From NCBI GenBank assembly GCA_027310605.1, contig DAIDAN010000001.1, positions 1 to 29,146 of the forward strand: DNA of 29,146 bases. Direction: 5' to 3'. Both the position numbers and the translations under genes were made by a program. The notes under the pieces were generated by a model. It saw only the letters and a program-made list of their open reading frames with translations. It searched no databases and had not been told where the DNA came from. Shown piece by piece: positions 15,430-22,493 of the stretch (its first letter is position 1; each line of letters starts with the position of its first letter). This DNA is from Candidatus Aenigmatarchaeota archaeon (GTDB lineage: Archaea > Aenigmatarchaeota > Aenigmatarchaeia > Aenigmatarchaeales > DAIDAN01).

Positions 15430-15457
15430 TTTTATTATTTTTCCTATTTTCCTTAAC

Positions 15458-15468
15458 GCTTAAATAAG
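15458..15468 (+). promoter_or_regulatory. TATA-like box of tRNA-Pro
   Basis: GCTTAAATAAG lies 24-34 bp before the tRNA 5' end at 15492. Confidence 0.55.
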
Positions 15469-15491
15469 CAGCCATAGAAATCTTTCTGAGC

Positions 15492-15799
15492 GGGCTCGTA
15501 GTATAGCTGAGCTTTTCTTTCCCGCGCACGAAAAGCTCCACTTTTCGGCGGAGCCGGAAAATCTTAAAGATTTTTCGTGCCAAAGAAAATCTTAAGGAAA
15601 AGAAAGGGTTAGTAAAGCGTCTAGAATGGTTCAGTATCCCTGCCTTGGGAGCAGGAAACCCCTGAAGGCCTTTTTCTTTTTGGTGAAGAACACAAAAAAA
15701 GAAAAACGCCTGCGAAAAAGAAAAACTCAAAATAAAAAGAATAGGAAAAAGGTTCTGGGGATTTCAAAGACCTGAATGAGAGTCAGGGCGAGCCCACCA
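15492..15799 (+). tRNA. tRNA-Pro (TGG) interrupted by at least two, probably three, introns
   Basis: Acceptor GGGCTCG (15492-15498) pairs with CGAGCCC (15789-15795), then A73 and encoded CCA. The first exon ends in the D loop (AGCT, about 15508); the D loop resumes with GGTTCA at 15628. D stem GTAT/GTAT pairs by two A-T and two G-T pairs. Anticodon stem CCTGC/GCAGG (15639-15643/15651-15655) holds loop CTTGGGA, anticodon TGG at 15646-15648. T-stem halves are CCCTG (15660-15664) and CAGGG (15784-15788), so about 119 nt intervene where a 7-base T loop belongs. A normal loop TTC+GAGT can be built from TTC at 15753 or 15763 and GAGT at 15780-15783, which needs two introns. Exact splice sites are uncertain; identity as tRNA-Pro is firm. 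Confidence 0.82.
15526..15580. repeat. Cloverleaf element copy 4, inside the tRNA-Pro D-loop intron
   Basis: GCAC (15526-15529)/GTGC (15577-15580) enclose GAAAAG...CTTTTC (15530-15546), GGC-gga-GCC (15547-15555) and GGAAAATC...GATTTTTC (15556-15576). Flanking TTTTCTTT (15513-15520) and AAAGAAAA (15582-15589) extend the stem. Confidence 0.8.
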
Positions 15800-15875
15800 A
15801 GTCTTTTCTTTAAACCGAAAGAGCAGAAACAAAAGGTTTAAATAGATTTGTAGCCAATAAACAGTAGTGATAAAC

Positions 15876-16115
15876 ATGAAAGAGATTAGTATAGAAGCTG
15901 CTGCAATATTGGTAGATTTATCAGGACGAATTAGGAATTCTGAAGAAGGTTATAGTTTTGAACCCTCTAATAGATATATAGAAGCAACAGATGAGTTGGT
16001 GACAGTTGGACTTTTAAGAAAAGAAGAAAAGAGTTACAAGCCGACTTCAGAACTTTTCAAACTATCATCTAAATTTGCAAATATAAAAATACAACACAAA
16101 ATATTTTTTGATTAA
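15876..16115 (+). CDS. Unknown 79-residue protein
   Basis: The start is ATG 15876 (MKEISIEAAAILVDLSGRIR; an in-frame GTG lies at 15867). A TATA-like GGTTTAAATAG lies about 30 bp upstream. The first half is helical and the middle (IEATDELVTVGLLRKEEKSYKPTS, here in pieces: IEATDELVTVGLL, RKEEKSYKPTS) looks like a recognition helix plus wing, so a small winged-helix regulator is possible but not shown. AT-rich, like the other small genes in this stretch. It ends 5 bp from the convergent TrmI gene. Confidence 0.6.
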   Translation: MKEISIEAAAILVDLSGRIRNSEEGYSFEPSNRYIEATDELVTVGLLRKEEKSYKPTSELFKLSSKFANIKIQHKIFFD

Positions 16116-16120
16116 AGCAT

Positions 16121-16876
16121 TCACACTTTCCTCGCGAACACCAGAAAGCCCGTGAAAATCCCGCCGCTGCGCGGGCGGCTTCTCGATTTGTTATCAATAA
16201 GATTGACTCTCCATTCCCTTTGCGCTGTCTCAAGAACCCGCGGCTCGGTGAAGCCGGATTTTCTTATCTGCACGCAGGCCGCGGAAACGTGCTCGATAGT
16301 CGGCGAATAAACAGCAAGCCAGCCGCCGGACTTGAGCGTTTTGTGCGCGTTCGCAATCGCCTTTCCCGGCTCCTCCATGTCAAGCGTTACCAAATCCGCA
16401 TTCTTTTCTGCAAAGCCTTTCGAGGCATCCCTGTTCTTTATTTCAATGTTCCTCATTCCGCAGAATCTTATGTTATGTTTTGCTATACTAAAAAATTCCT
16501 TCCTGCTCTCGTAAGTGAAAACTTTTTTCACAAAGTTCGCGAGAAAAATTGCAAGAAAGCCCGAGCCGGAGCCGGCGTCAACAACAACCGAGTCTTTTCC
16601 GGCGCCGCTGACCGCGAGAATCTGCGCCGCGTCCCTTGGAAGGATAACCTGCGGCCCGCGCCGCGCCTTTTTCAAAAGGTCAACAAGGGTTGGCTTCAGC
16701 GCGACGAATTCCTCGCCAAGATGAGTCTTTATTTTTGCCCCATAATTCCTGTCCAGCAATTTTTTCAAATCCGTTTTTCCGTACTGGCAGTGGAACTCTT
16801 TTCCGGCTTCGGCGATGTAGGAGCGCTTTCCGAACAGCAGGACTTTGTCCCCCGAGCGGATTTTTTCATTTTTCAT
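16121..16876 (-). CDS. trmI: tRNA (adenine-57/58-N1)-methyltransferase TrmI
   Basis: 251 residues from ATG 16876 (MKNEKIRSGDKVLLFG); the frame runs further upstream into AT-rich sequence. SAM motif I is VVDAGSGSGFLAIFLA (98-113), preceded by the family segment GPQVILPRDAAQIL and followed by TYESRKEF, ADLVTLDMEEPGKA and LKSGGWLAVYSPTIEH. The enzyme methylates A58 (and A57 in archaea) in the T loop. The three tRNA genes in this window have introns within the T arm, so modification presumably follows splicing. Confidence 0.92.
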   Translation of the reverse strand: MKNEKIRSGDKVLLFGKRSYIAEAGKEFHCQYGKTDLKKLLDRNYGAKIKTHLGEEFVALKPTLVDLLKKARRGPQVILPRDAAQILAVSGAGKDSVVVDAGSGSGFLAIFLANFVKKVFTYESRKEFFSIAKHNIRFCGMRNIEIKNRDASKGFAEKNADLVTLDMEEPGKAIANAHKTLKSGGWLAVYSPTIEHVSAACVQIRKSGFTEPRVLETAQREWRVNLIDNKSRSRPRSGGIFTGFLVFARKV

Positions 16877-17014
16877 AAGAGTTGTTTGGTTTTGTAATAT
16901 AAAAAAGAATCTTCGATATGGATTGAAATCATTACGAATCGAATACAATATGAAACGATTTGACAGATACGCTGATGCGATTGTTCGCCTGAACTTTCGC
17001 TAAAAAAGCGTTAT

Positions 17015-17030
17015 TGCAAATCAAGCCGTA
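17015..17030 (-). repeat. Dispersed intergenic repeat B, core copy (inverted)
   Basis: TGCAAATCAAGCCGTA is the reverse complement of the core TACGGCTTGATTTGCA of the copy at 4951. The surrounding 16920-17040 spacer has further degenerate pieces (TTACGAATCG at about 16932). Confidence 0.5.
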
Positions 17031-17051
17031 TTGAAATCAAGTCATATTGGT

Positions 17052-17063
17052 ATTTTTATATTT
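17052..17063 (+). promoter_or_regulatory. TATA-like box for the P-loop kinase
   Basis: ATTTTTATATTT lies 19-30 bp before ATG 17082, again a leaderless spacing. Confidence 0.45.
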
Positions 17064-17081
17064 GAAAAACAATCCTCCCGT

Positions 17082-17642
17082 ATGCAAAAAATAATTCTCG
17101 GCTTCGCCGGAGAAATTGCGAGCGGAAAGGGGACTGCCGCGAAATACATGATTGAAAAATACGGCGCCGGCTATTATCGCTTTTCCACGATACTGCGAGA
17201 TTTGCTGAAGAGACTGCACCTCGAGGAGAGCAGGGAGAACACGCAAAAGATTTCCACAATCCTGCGGCAGAATTTCGGCGAGGACATTCTCTCGAAAGTG
17301 ATAAGCAGGGATGTTGCCGCTGACACCCGTGGAATAATCGCGGTTGACGGCGTGAGAAGGCTCTCCGATATAAAATATTTGCGTGATTTGCCAGGATTCA
17401 GGCTGGTCTATATCGAGGCAGACATCGGGAAAAGGTTCGAGCGCATCTTGAAGCGCGGGGAAAACCCTGATGATAAGAACAAGACGCTTGAACAGTTCAA
17501 AAAAGATAACGAGGGCGAAGCGGAGACGCAGATAAAGGGGCTGAAGGCTCATGCGGATTTCTTGATTGACAACAACGGAACGTTTGGGCGACTTTACGAG
17601 CAGATTGATAAGATTGTGGAGAGGTGCAAAGCAGAATCTTAA
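17082..17642 (+). CDS. P-loop nucleotide kinase, dephospho-CoA kinase-like (UPF0200 type)
   Basis: 186 residues from ATG 17082 (MQKIILGFAGEIASGKGTAA). Walker A is GEIASGKGT (10-18). GIIAVDGVRRLSDIKYLRDL and LVYIEADIGKRFERI match the NMP-kinase-like group of archaeal UPF0200 proteins, where D-G-V-R-R marks the substrate side, and a lid-like Arg-rich segment RGENPDDKNKTLEQF follows. The substrate is unknown: dephospho-CoA, a nucleotide or another small molecule. It ends tail-to-tail with the next gene, overlapping by the shared TTAA. Confidence 0.78.
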   Translation: MQKIILGFAGEIASGKGTAAKYMIEKYGAGYYRFSTILRDLLKRLHLEESRENTQKISTILRQNFGEDILSKVISRDVAADTRGIIAVDGVRRLSDIKYLRDLPGFRLVYIEADIGKRFERILKRGENPDDKNKTLEQFKKDNEGEAETQIKGLKAHADFLIDNNGTFGRLYEQIDKIVERCKAES

Positions 17643-18019
17643 ATAGGTTGTGTTGAATCAATAAAGTTAACTGCCACCCATACATCATTGAACTTTACTA
17701 TTCTCGTTTCACCCTTATGAGATATTGGAATTTTATTTACAGCATCTTGATTTGGGGTTATCAGATAAACTTTCATATTTAGGAATTTACAGTTAAAAGC
17801 ATCCACATCCACAAGTTCATATTTGTTTGGTATTGCTGAACATTCGTTTCTTGTAGAAATGCCATAAGTTCCCAAGATTACATATGAATTATTATCAAGA
17901 GTTAAACCGTCTTTTATGTAAATTCTGGTTTTATTATTTTTATTAGTTACTTTGAATACCTTTTCAATTTTATTTGTATTAGATTGTTCCAAATTCAAAT
18001 TCTCAATTGTAAAATGCAT
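17639..18019 (-). CDS. Unknown 126-residue AT-rich protein
   Basis: Start ATG 18019 (MHFTIENLNLEQSNTNKIEK). It is beta-rich with many Asn and Lys, no signal peptide and no membrane helix. Internal Cys residues (two, ECSAIPNKYE and NCKFLNMKVY) are not in a metal-binding pattern. Composition is clearly more AT-rich than the kinase and MCM genes at either side, so it may be a later arrival. No family recognised. Confidence 0.6.
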   Translation of the reverse strand: MHFTIENLNLEQSNTNKIEKVFKVTNKNNKTRIYIKDGLTLDNNSYVILGTYGISTRNECSAIPNKYELVDVDAFNCKFLNMKVYLITPNQDAVNKIPISHKGETRIVKFNDVWVAVNFIDSTQPI

Positions 18020-18067
18020 ACCGCCGTTTCTTTTTGTATATGTAAGATGTACAGGAGTTTCTATTTT

Positions 18068-18172
18068 TTATAAAAAAGAATTTATCACTATGCAGCTTCT
18101 GGTTTGAGCAATGTTAATTGCTTTGTATATCTTTCCTTTTAGTTTTATCGCAAACTTGTATTCTTCTGACAA
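18068..18172 (-). CDS. Possible 34-residue protein or fragment after MCM
   Basis: A frame ending TAA at 18068-18070 reads SEEYKFAIKLKGKIYKAINI, then AQTRSCIVINSFL, with TTG 18172 as the only near start. The frame stays open upstream into the MCM gene (EGECDTETLGVK). It looks coded and matches the AT-rich style of 17639-18019, but has no RBS. It could be the remnant of a gene cut by the MCM end. Confidence 0.25.
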   Translation of the reverse strand: MSEEYKFAIKLKGKIYKAINIAQTRSCIVINSFL

Positions 18173-18180
18173 TTTAACAC

Positions 18181-20172
18181 CTAAAGTTTCTGTATCACAT
18201 TCACCTTCGGCTCGAACAGCATGCCCTCGCGCTTCATCTTCTGGATCATCTCGTCAACGCCCTTCAGCCCCTGCTCCTCGGCCTCCGCGATTATGTCCTC
18301 CTTAGGAATCTGCTTGCCGATTTTCTTCTCCAATCCTTCGATGACATCCATCAGAATCCTTATCTTGCTTCTCTGCGATGACGGCGTTCCCTCGGTCCTG
18401 TCGATGTCAATCTTTCCGGTCTCGTAGTCGTAGCCGAACTGCTGCAGCGAGGACTTCATTATCCTTATCGCGCGCTCCGCATCCTGCTTTTCAACAGTCT
18501 GGCCGAGCCTGACTTTCGCGGAAGCCTCGGCCAGGCGCAGCATTGCCTCGTTCTGCCGCAGCGTTATCGCAACAGTGTCCTCGCCGCTGTACATTCCTCT
18601 CATGGTCACATAAAAGTTTTTTATGTTCTCAACCGCCTCCTTCGTCATCTTCGGACGGCAGTTCTGCCTCATGTACGCGATGAACTTTCTCAAAAATTCC
18701 GGCGAGATTTCCGGCTTCCTCAACTCCGGGTTCAGCCTGCTCTCGAGAATGTGCGAGGCAATCCTCTCGTCCTTTTCCTTGTCGGGAACATCGCGCAGCG
18801 CGAATTTCAAGTCAAACCTGCTGAGCAAGGTGTCCGGAATGTCCGTCTGCTCTATGAGCGGCCTGTAAATGTCAAAGCGCGAGAACTTCGGGTTCGCGCC
18901 CGCGAGAACGGAGACCTGCGCTGGAAGCGTCGCGATTATCGAGGCTTTCGCTATGCTTATCGTCTGCTGCTCGAGCGCTTCGTGCATCGCAACCTGGTCG
19001 TCGCGGCTCATCTTGTCAAACTCGTCAATCGCCAAGACGCCGCGGTGGCAGAGCACCATCGCCCCCGCCTCGAGAACCCAGCCGCCCATCAATTCCTCGT
19101 CCTTAAAAACCGTGGCTGTCAAGCCCGCGCCTGACGCGCCTTTTCCGCTCACATATTTTCCGCGCGGAATTAATTGCGAGACCATTTTCAGCAGCTGGCT
19201 TTTCGCGACAGCCGGATCCCCGAGCAGGAGAATGTGAATGTCCCCTCTTACCTTTGTTCCATCGGGAAGCTTCTGCTGCACTCCTCCCATCATCTGCAGG
19301 AGTATCGCCTCCTTCACATCCTCCATCCCGTAGATTGAGGGCGCGACCGAGGCAACTATTTTTTTATAAACTTCGGGGTCGGAAGCGAGCGCCTTTATCT
19401 GTTCCTCATCCTTTCCGCTTATCTCGACATCCTCCCATTCTATTTCCGCGGGCTCGGCATGGTTCGCTTCCATGAAAATGTCCGACTGCACCATCTTCGC
19501 GCCGCCCTTCGTTTTTTTCGGCAGCTCCTTTATCACTCCCGTGACTTTAATCCTGTTGCCGGGGTCGCACTTTCTCTGCATCTCCGGAGTGGTGAGGTCA
19601 TCGCGCAGATAGATTGAAACCTGCCCCGGCTTCTCCCCGCTCGCTATCTCGAACGGCTCCTCCACCACGATCCAGCGCGAGTCGAAGAGCTTCTTGTCGA
19701 CCAGCCTGAAGCCGCGCTTGTTCCCGCACATGTCGCAGCCGCGCGGATAGGAGAGAAGCTGCTCTTTTTGCTCGACTGAAATCTTGTTCCCGCATTCGCA
19801 CTCGAATTCGGCCGTGTCGATTCTCGGCTTCACCTCGCTCGCCCTTTTCACCACGCCGTCCACGCTCACGAACTTCCCGATGTGCTCGCTGCGCAGCGAG
19901 CGGATTCTTATCGTGTTCTGCTCCGGAAGATTTTTGAACCTGACCGTGAATTTCATCCGCCCCTCGGGCAGGTCTATTGCCCCGGAAGCGGCCTTGTCTA
20001 TTTCCGGCAGCATCGCCTCCGGGTCGTTCAGGAGTTTTTCAGCCATCTGTTGGCAGTGCCTGTCGAAAGAATCGAAGTCAACGGTTATCGACTGTTTCCC
20101 CTGCTTCGCGGCGGCAAGGATTTCCTTCTCGCAGAATTCCCGGAAGAATTCCTCCATCCTTTCGCTATCCAT
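18181..20172 (-). CDS. mcm: Replicative helicase MCM
   Basis: 663 residues. The N-terminal OB domain holds a C4 zinc site (C125, C127, C146, C149) and the usual beta-hairpin region. The AAA+ core shows Walker A GDPAVAKS (318-325), Walker B VLAIDEFDKM (379-388), sensor 1 in VLAGANPKFSRFD and the arginine finger LLSRFD (R452). The C-terminal winged-helix part (residues about 590-663) is present. It forms the 3'-5' hexameric helicase of the archaeal fork. No intein is present. Start ATG 20172 follows AAAAGGTTTTACAA on its own strand. Confidence 0.96.
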   Translation of the reverse strand: MDSERMEEFFREFCEKEILAAAKQGKQSITVDFDSFDRHCQQMAEKLLNDPEAMLPEIDKAASGAIDLPEGRMKFTVRFKNLPEQNTIRIRSLRSEHIGKFVSVDGVVKRASEVKPRIDTAEFECECGNKISVEQKEQLLSYPRGCDMCGNKRGFRLVDKKLFDSRWIVVEEPFEIASGEKPGQVSIYLRDDLTTPEMQRKCDPGNRIKVTGVIKELPKKTKGGAKMVQSDIFMEANHAEPAEIEWEDVEISGKDEEQIKALASDPEVYKKIVASVAPSIYGMEDVKEAILLQMMGGVQQKLPDGTKVRGDIHILLLGDPAVAKSQLLKMVSQLIPRGKYVSGKGASGAGLTATVFKDEELMGGWVLEAGAMVLCHRGVLAIDEFDKMSRDDQVAMHEALEQQTISIAKASIIATLPAQVSVLAGANPKFSRFDIYRPLIEQTDIPDTLLSRFDLKFALRDVPDKEKDERIASHILESRLNPELRKPEISPEFLRKFIAYMRQNCRPKMTKEAVENIKNFYVTMRGMYSGEDTVAITLRQNEAMLRLAEASAKVRLGQTVEKQDAERAIRIMKSSLQQFGYDYETGKIDIDRTEGTPSSQRSKIRILMDVIEGLEKKIGKQIPKEDIIAEAEEQGLKGVDEMIQKMKREGMLFEPKVNVIQKL

Positions 20173-20389
20173 TTGTAAAACCTTTTGATAGGGATTTCAT
20201 TAAGGATTGAATTTGAAATAGGAACGCCGGTGTTGATATCGAGCTCATTCCTTATTGAAATATTTCTAAGGAACATATTGACAGCAAAACTATTAAAGGT
20301 TGCTGCTGCGCGGGAATTTCTCATTATGACTTGGATAACAAAAGAGAAACGCCGGTTAAAGCCGTCCCGAATATGGAAAACCAATCCAT

Positions 20390-20490
20390 GCACGAAAAGC
20401 TTTGCTTTTCGGCATGCCAAAATGCACGCGAACGAAGTTCGCGGCTACGCCGAAACTAAAAGTTTCGTGCGAACTGAAAGTTTTTTGTGC
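20390..20490. repeat. Cloverleaf element copy 5, interrupted by copy 6
   Basis: Outer GCAC (20390-20393)/GTGC (20487-20490); arm 1 GAAAAG...CTTTTC (20394-20410); arm 2 GGC-at-GCC (20411-20418). Arm 3 is split: AAAA (20419-20422) and AACTGAAAGTTTTTT (20472-20486) make an 8-bp hairpin once the inner copy is removed. It lies between MCM and the membrane protein gene. Confidence 0.78.
20424..20470. repeat. Cloverleaf element copy 6, nested in copy 5
   Basis: GCAC (20424-20427)/GTGC (20467-20470) enclose GCGAAC-gaa-GTTCGC (20428-20442), GGC-tac-GCC (20443-20451) and GAAACT-aaa-AGTTTC (20452-20466). All three arms pair perfectly. At 47 nt it is the shortest copy. Confidence 0.78.
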
Positions 20491-20517
20491 ATATCGGCAG
20501 ATGACAGAAAAAAGTTT

Positions 20518-20874
20518 CTATCCCTTCCTTCTTCCCGCTGCGGGCTTTTCCTGAAGCCTTCTCATCAAAACCTCGACATGCAGCCCGTGGATGCTTTTCC
20601 TTATGAGCCAGAGCTCGCGCGCAACCAGCAGCCCGATAATCATCAGGACCCAGGGCAGCATCAGCGCCGCGAAATACTCGGCTTTGCCTAAGAATGATAG
20701 CTGCGGGATAATCTGCGCAATCGCCGCGGTCCTGTCGGATGAAGGCTGCGTCGCGAGGACAGCCAATGCCGCGACAGCGAGGATTATCACGAAAACGCTG
20801 AGCAGGATGAGTATCAAGTCCTCGACAAGCTCCTCTGCCGAGCCCAGAAACCCGCGGACTTTTTTCAGCGGCAT
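20518..20874 (-). CDS. Small membrane protein with two transmembrane helices
   Basis: 118 residues from ATG 20874, preceded by GTGGTG at 6-bp spacing; a GTG start at 20886 is also in frame. Helix 1 is about LILILLSVFVIILAVAALAVL; helix 2 is about YFAALMLPWVLMIIGLLVA, the two separated by a polar stretch. The C-terminus is basic (RRLQEKPAAGRRKG), which should stay in the cytoplasm. Function unknown. It lies between Nre and MCM on the same strand. Confidence 0.72.
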   Translation of the reverse strand: MPLKKVRGFLGSAEELVEDLILILLSVFVIILAVAALAVLATQPSSDRTAAIAQIIPQLSFLGKAEYFAALMLPWVLMIIGLLVARELWLIRKSIHGLHVEVLMRRLQEKPAAGRRKG

Positions 20875-21020
20875 TGTTTGCACCACATTAATTAATGTTT
20901 TCAGCCGTTCTGATTATCTCTTATTTTATCTTTTAATCTGAAAAACGAATGGTTTTATTGTTATCTTAATCTTGAACAAGCCCATTTAAAAAGATTTGTG
21001 CGATAAGGATGGGATTCGCA

Positions 21021-22352
21021 TCAAACATTGATTTCAAAGTCGACCAGCCTTTTCTGCCGCAGGAACCGGCTCCTGCTGATGAACTCCTTTATCGGAATCG
21101 TCAGCGTGCCTTCGATATGCTTCAGCGCGGAGTCCAGCGCATCGAACTTCAGCGGCTTTTCCGCGAAAGCGTGGCGCAAATTCTCGCGGATTTCCCAGAC
21201 CCCGACAGGCATCACATAGGAATCGTAAATCTCGCGGAACACGATGGCTGTCGCCTGTCTCCTCATCTTTTCAAGGAACTCGCAGACCGCGAACCTTCCC
21301 GCATAATATCCTCCGCCTTCGCTCACCGCGTAATTTGTCCTTCCCGCAAATCCTTCCGACTCCTGCGCGATTGTGGGCTTGTCCTGCGAAAGCGTCCACA
21401 AAGTCCGCGGAGCCCAGGCCTCGAACTGCTCGAAGCTCCAGTTCCCCGGAATAAGCAAGACTTCGAAATGGTTTTCCAGATAAGTGTTTGAGTAAACGAT
21501 GAATTCATTAATCTGCGGATATTGACGGATGTTTTTCATCATCTCTTTCGCGAGAATGTCGTCTGTTGTTGTGATTGACCATCTTGTCGGCACTAACTTC
21601 TTGTTTTTTTCCAACCCCAGAATTCCAGCTGACAGGACTTTTGAAATGTAGTAAACATCGAAGCCTTTCTGGTAAAGAAGGCTTGACGACTCGACCGCTT
21701 TCAAATTGTCGCTCACGATGCTGTCAACCGCCTGCGGGATTTTCGTGTTCTCTGTTATCCTGAATTTTTCCAGAACCGCGGACGGACCCATAGGCTGTGA
21801 AACCGGCGAGAAACTCACGGAATAGTGCGGCTTGTCTTTGAACTGCATTTCAACATCAGCGGCTTTTACGGACAGCGTCAGCTCCTGCATGTCCTCCAAA
21901 AGTTTCGTCTTCTCTTTCACGCCCTGCGCCTTCTTGCTCCGGACAAGAAGCGAGCGCATCCTGATGATGTCGTTGAAATCCAAGCCGTACCATTGCGCCG
22001 GGTTGTCAAGGGTTTGCGGATTATCAATCAGCCTGCTTTCGGAATCGCCAAGGCCGTTCTGCAAATTTTCTTCGAGCGGTACCATACCCATCGGCCCGAT
22101 GAAAACATTCGGATAGTTTTTCCAGCCCACGAAGATGGATGGCGGGCTCGGCCCGAAAAGGTTTTCCTTCAGCCTGCCTTGAATCGGGTTTTGTATTTGT
22201 ATCTTCTGCAGAAGCGGGCAGCTCGGCCGTCCGCACAGCAAGCGTCCGCCCTTGCAGGTCAGGCACAAGGACTTTCCCATCGGCTTGAGTTTCGCAATCG
22301 TCTTAAGTATTTCGCAGCGCGGGTTCTCCCAGCTCTGGTATTTGGGAATCAT
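21021..22352 (-). CDS. nreA: Nre family DNA repair protein with PCNA-binding tail
   Basis: 443 residues. The N-terminal zinc motif CLTCKGGRLLCGRPSCPLL (C30, C33, C40, C45) and the central VPTRWSITTTDD signature identify the archaeal Nre family (DUF650/DUF651), linked genetically to repair of DNA damage in haloarchaea. The C-terminus holds QKRLVDF (433-439), a fit to the PIP box QxxLxxF, as reported for NreA proteins. That implies recruitment to PCNA. Start ATG 22352. NreA versus NreB subgroup is not settled here. Confidence 0.9.
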   Translation of the reverse strand: MIPKYQSWENPRCEILKTIAKLKPMGKSLCLTCKGGRLLCGRPSCPLLQKIQIQNPIQGRLKENLFGPSPPSIFVGWKNYPNVFIGPMGMVPLEENLQNGLGDSESRLIDNPQTLDNPAQWYGLDFNDIIRMRSLLVRSKKAQGVKEKTKLLEDMQELTLSVKAADVEMQFKDKPHYSVSFSPVSQPMGPSAVLEKFRITENTKIPQAVDSIVSDNLKAVESSSLLYQKGFDVYYISKVLSAGILGLEKNKKLVPTRWSITTTDDILAKEMMKNIRQYPQINEFIVYSNTYLENHFEVLLIPGNWSFEQFEAWAPRTLWTLSQDKPTIAQESEGFAGRTNYAVSEGGGYYAGRFAVCEFLEKMRRQATAIVFREIYDSYVMPVGVWEIRENLRHAFAEKPLKFDALDSALKHIEGTLTIPIKEFISRSRFLRQKRLVDFEINV

Positions 22353-22493
22353 AGCAAGAATATTTGGCGCGGAAGTAGAAATAGGCTTTCGTTGATAAGA
22401 ATTGATTTCAAAAAATAGAACGACTTACAAATATGAAGAAGCAGAGCGCCAAACGAGCGCTTCTGATTTTTTTTCAGTTCAATCTATATTATT

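Noticed and set aside
22440..22476. Hairpin GAGCGC...GCGCT followed by a T-run on the plus strand, possible terminator
   Set aside because: Both neighbouring genes are on the minus strand, so no plus-strand transcript is known to end here.
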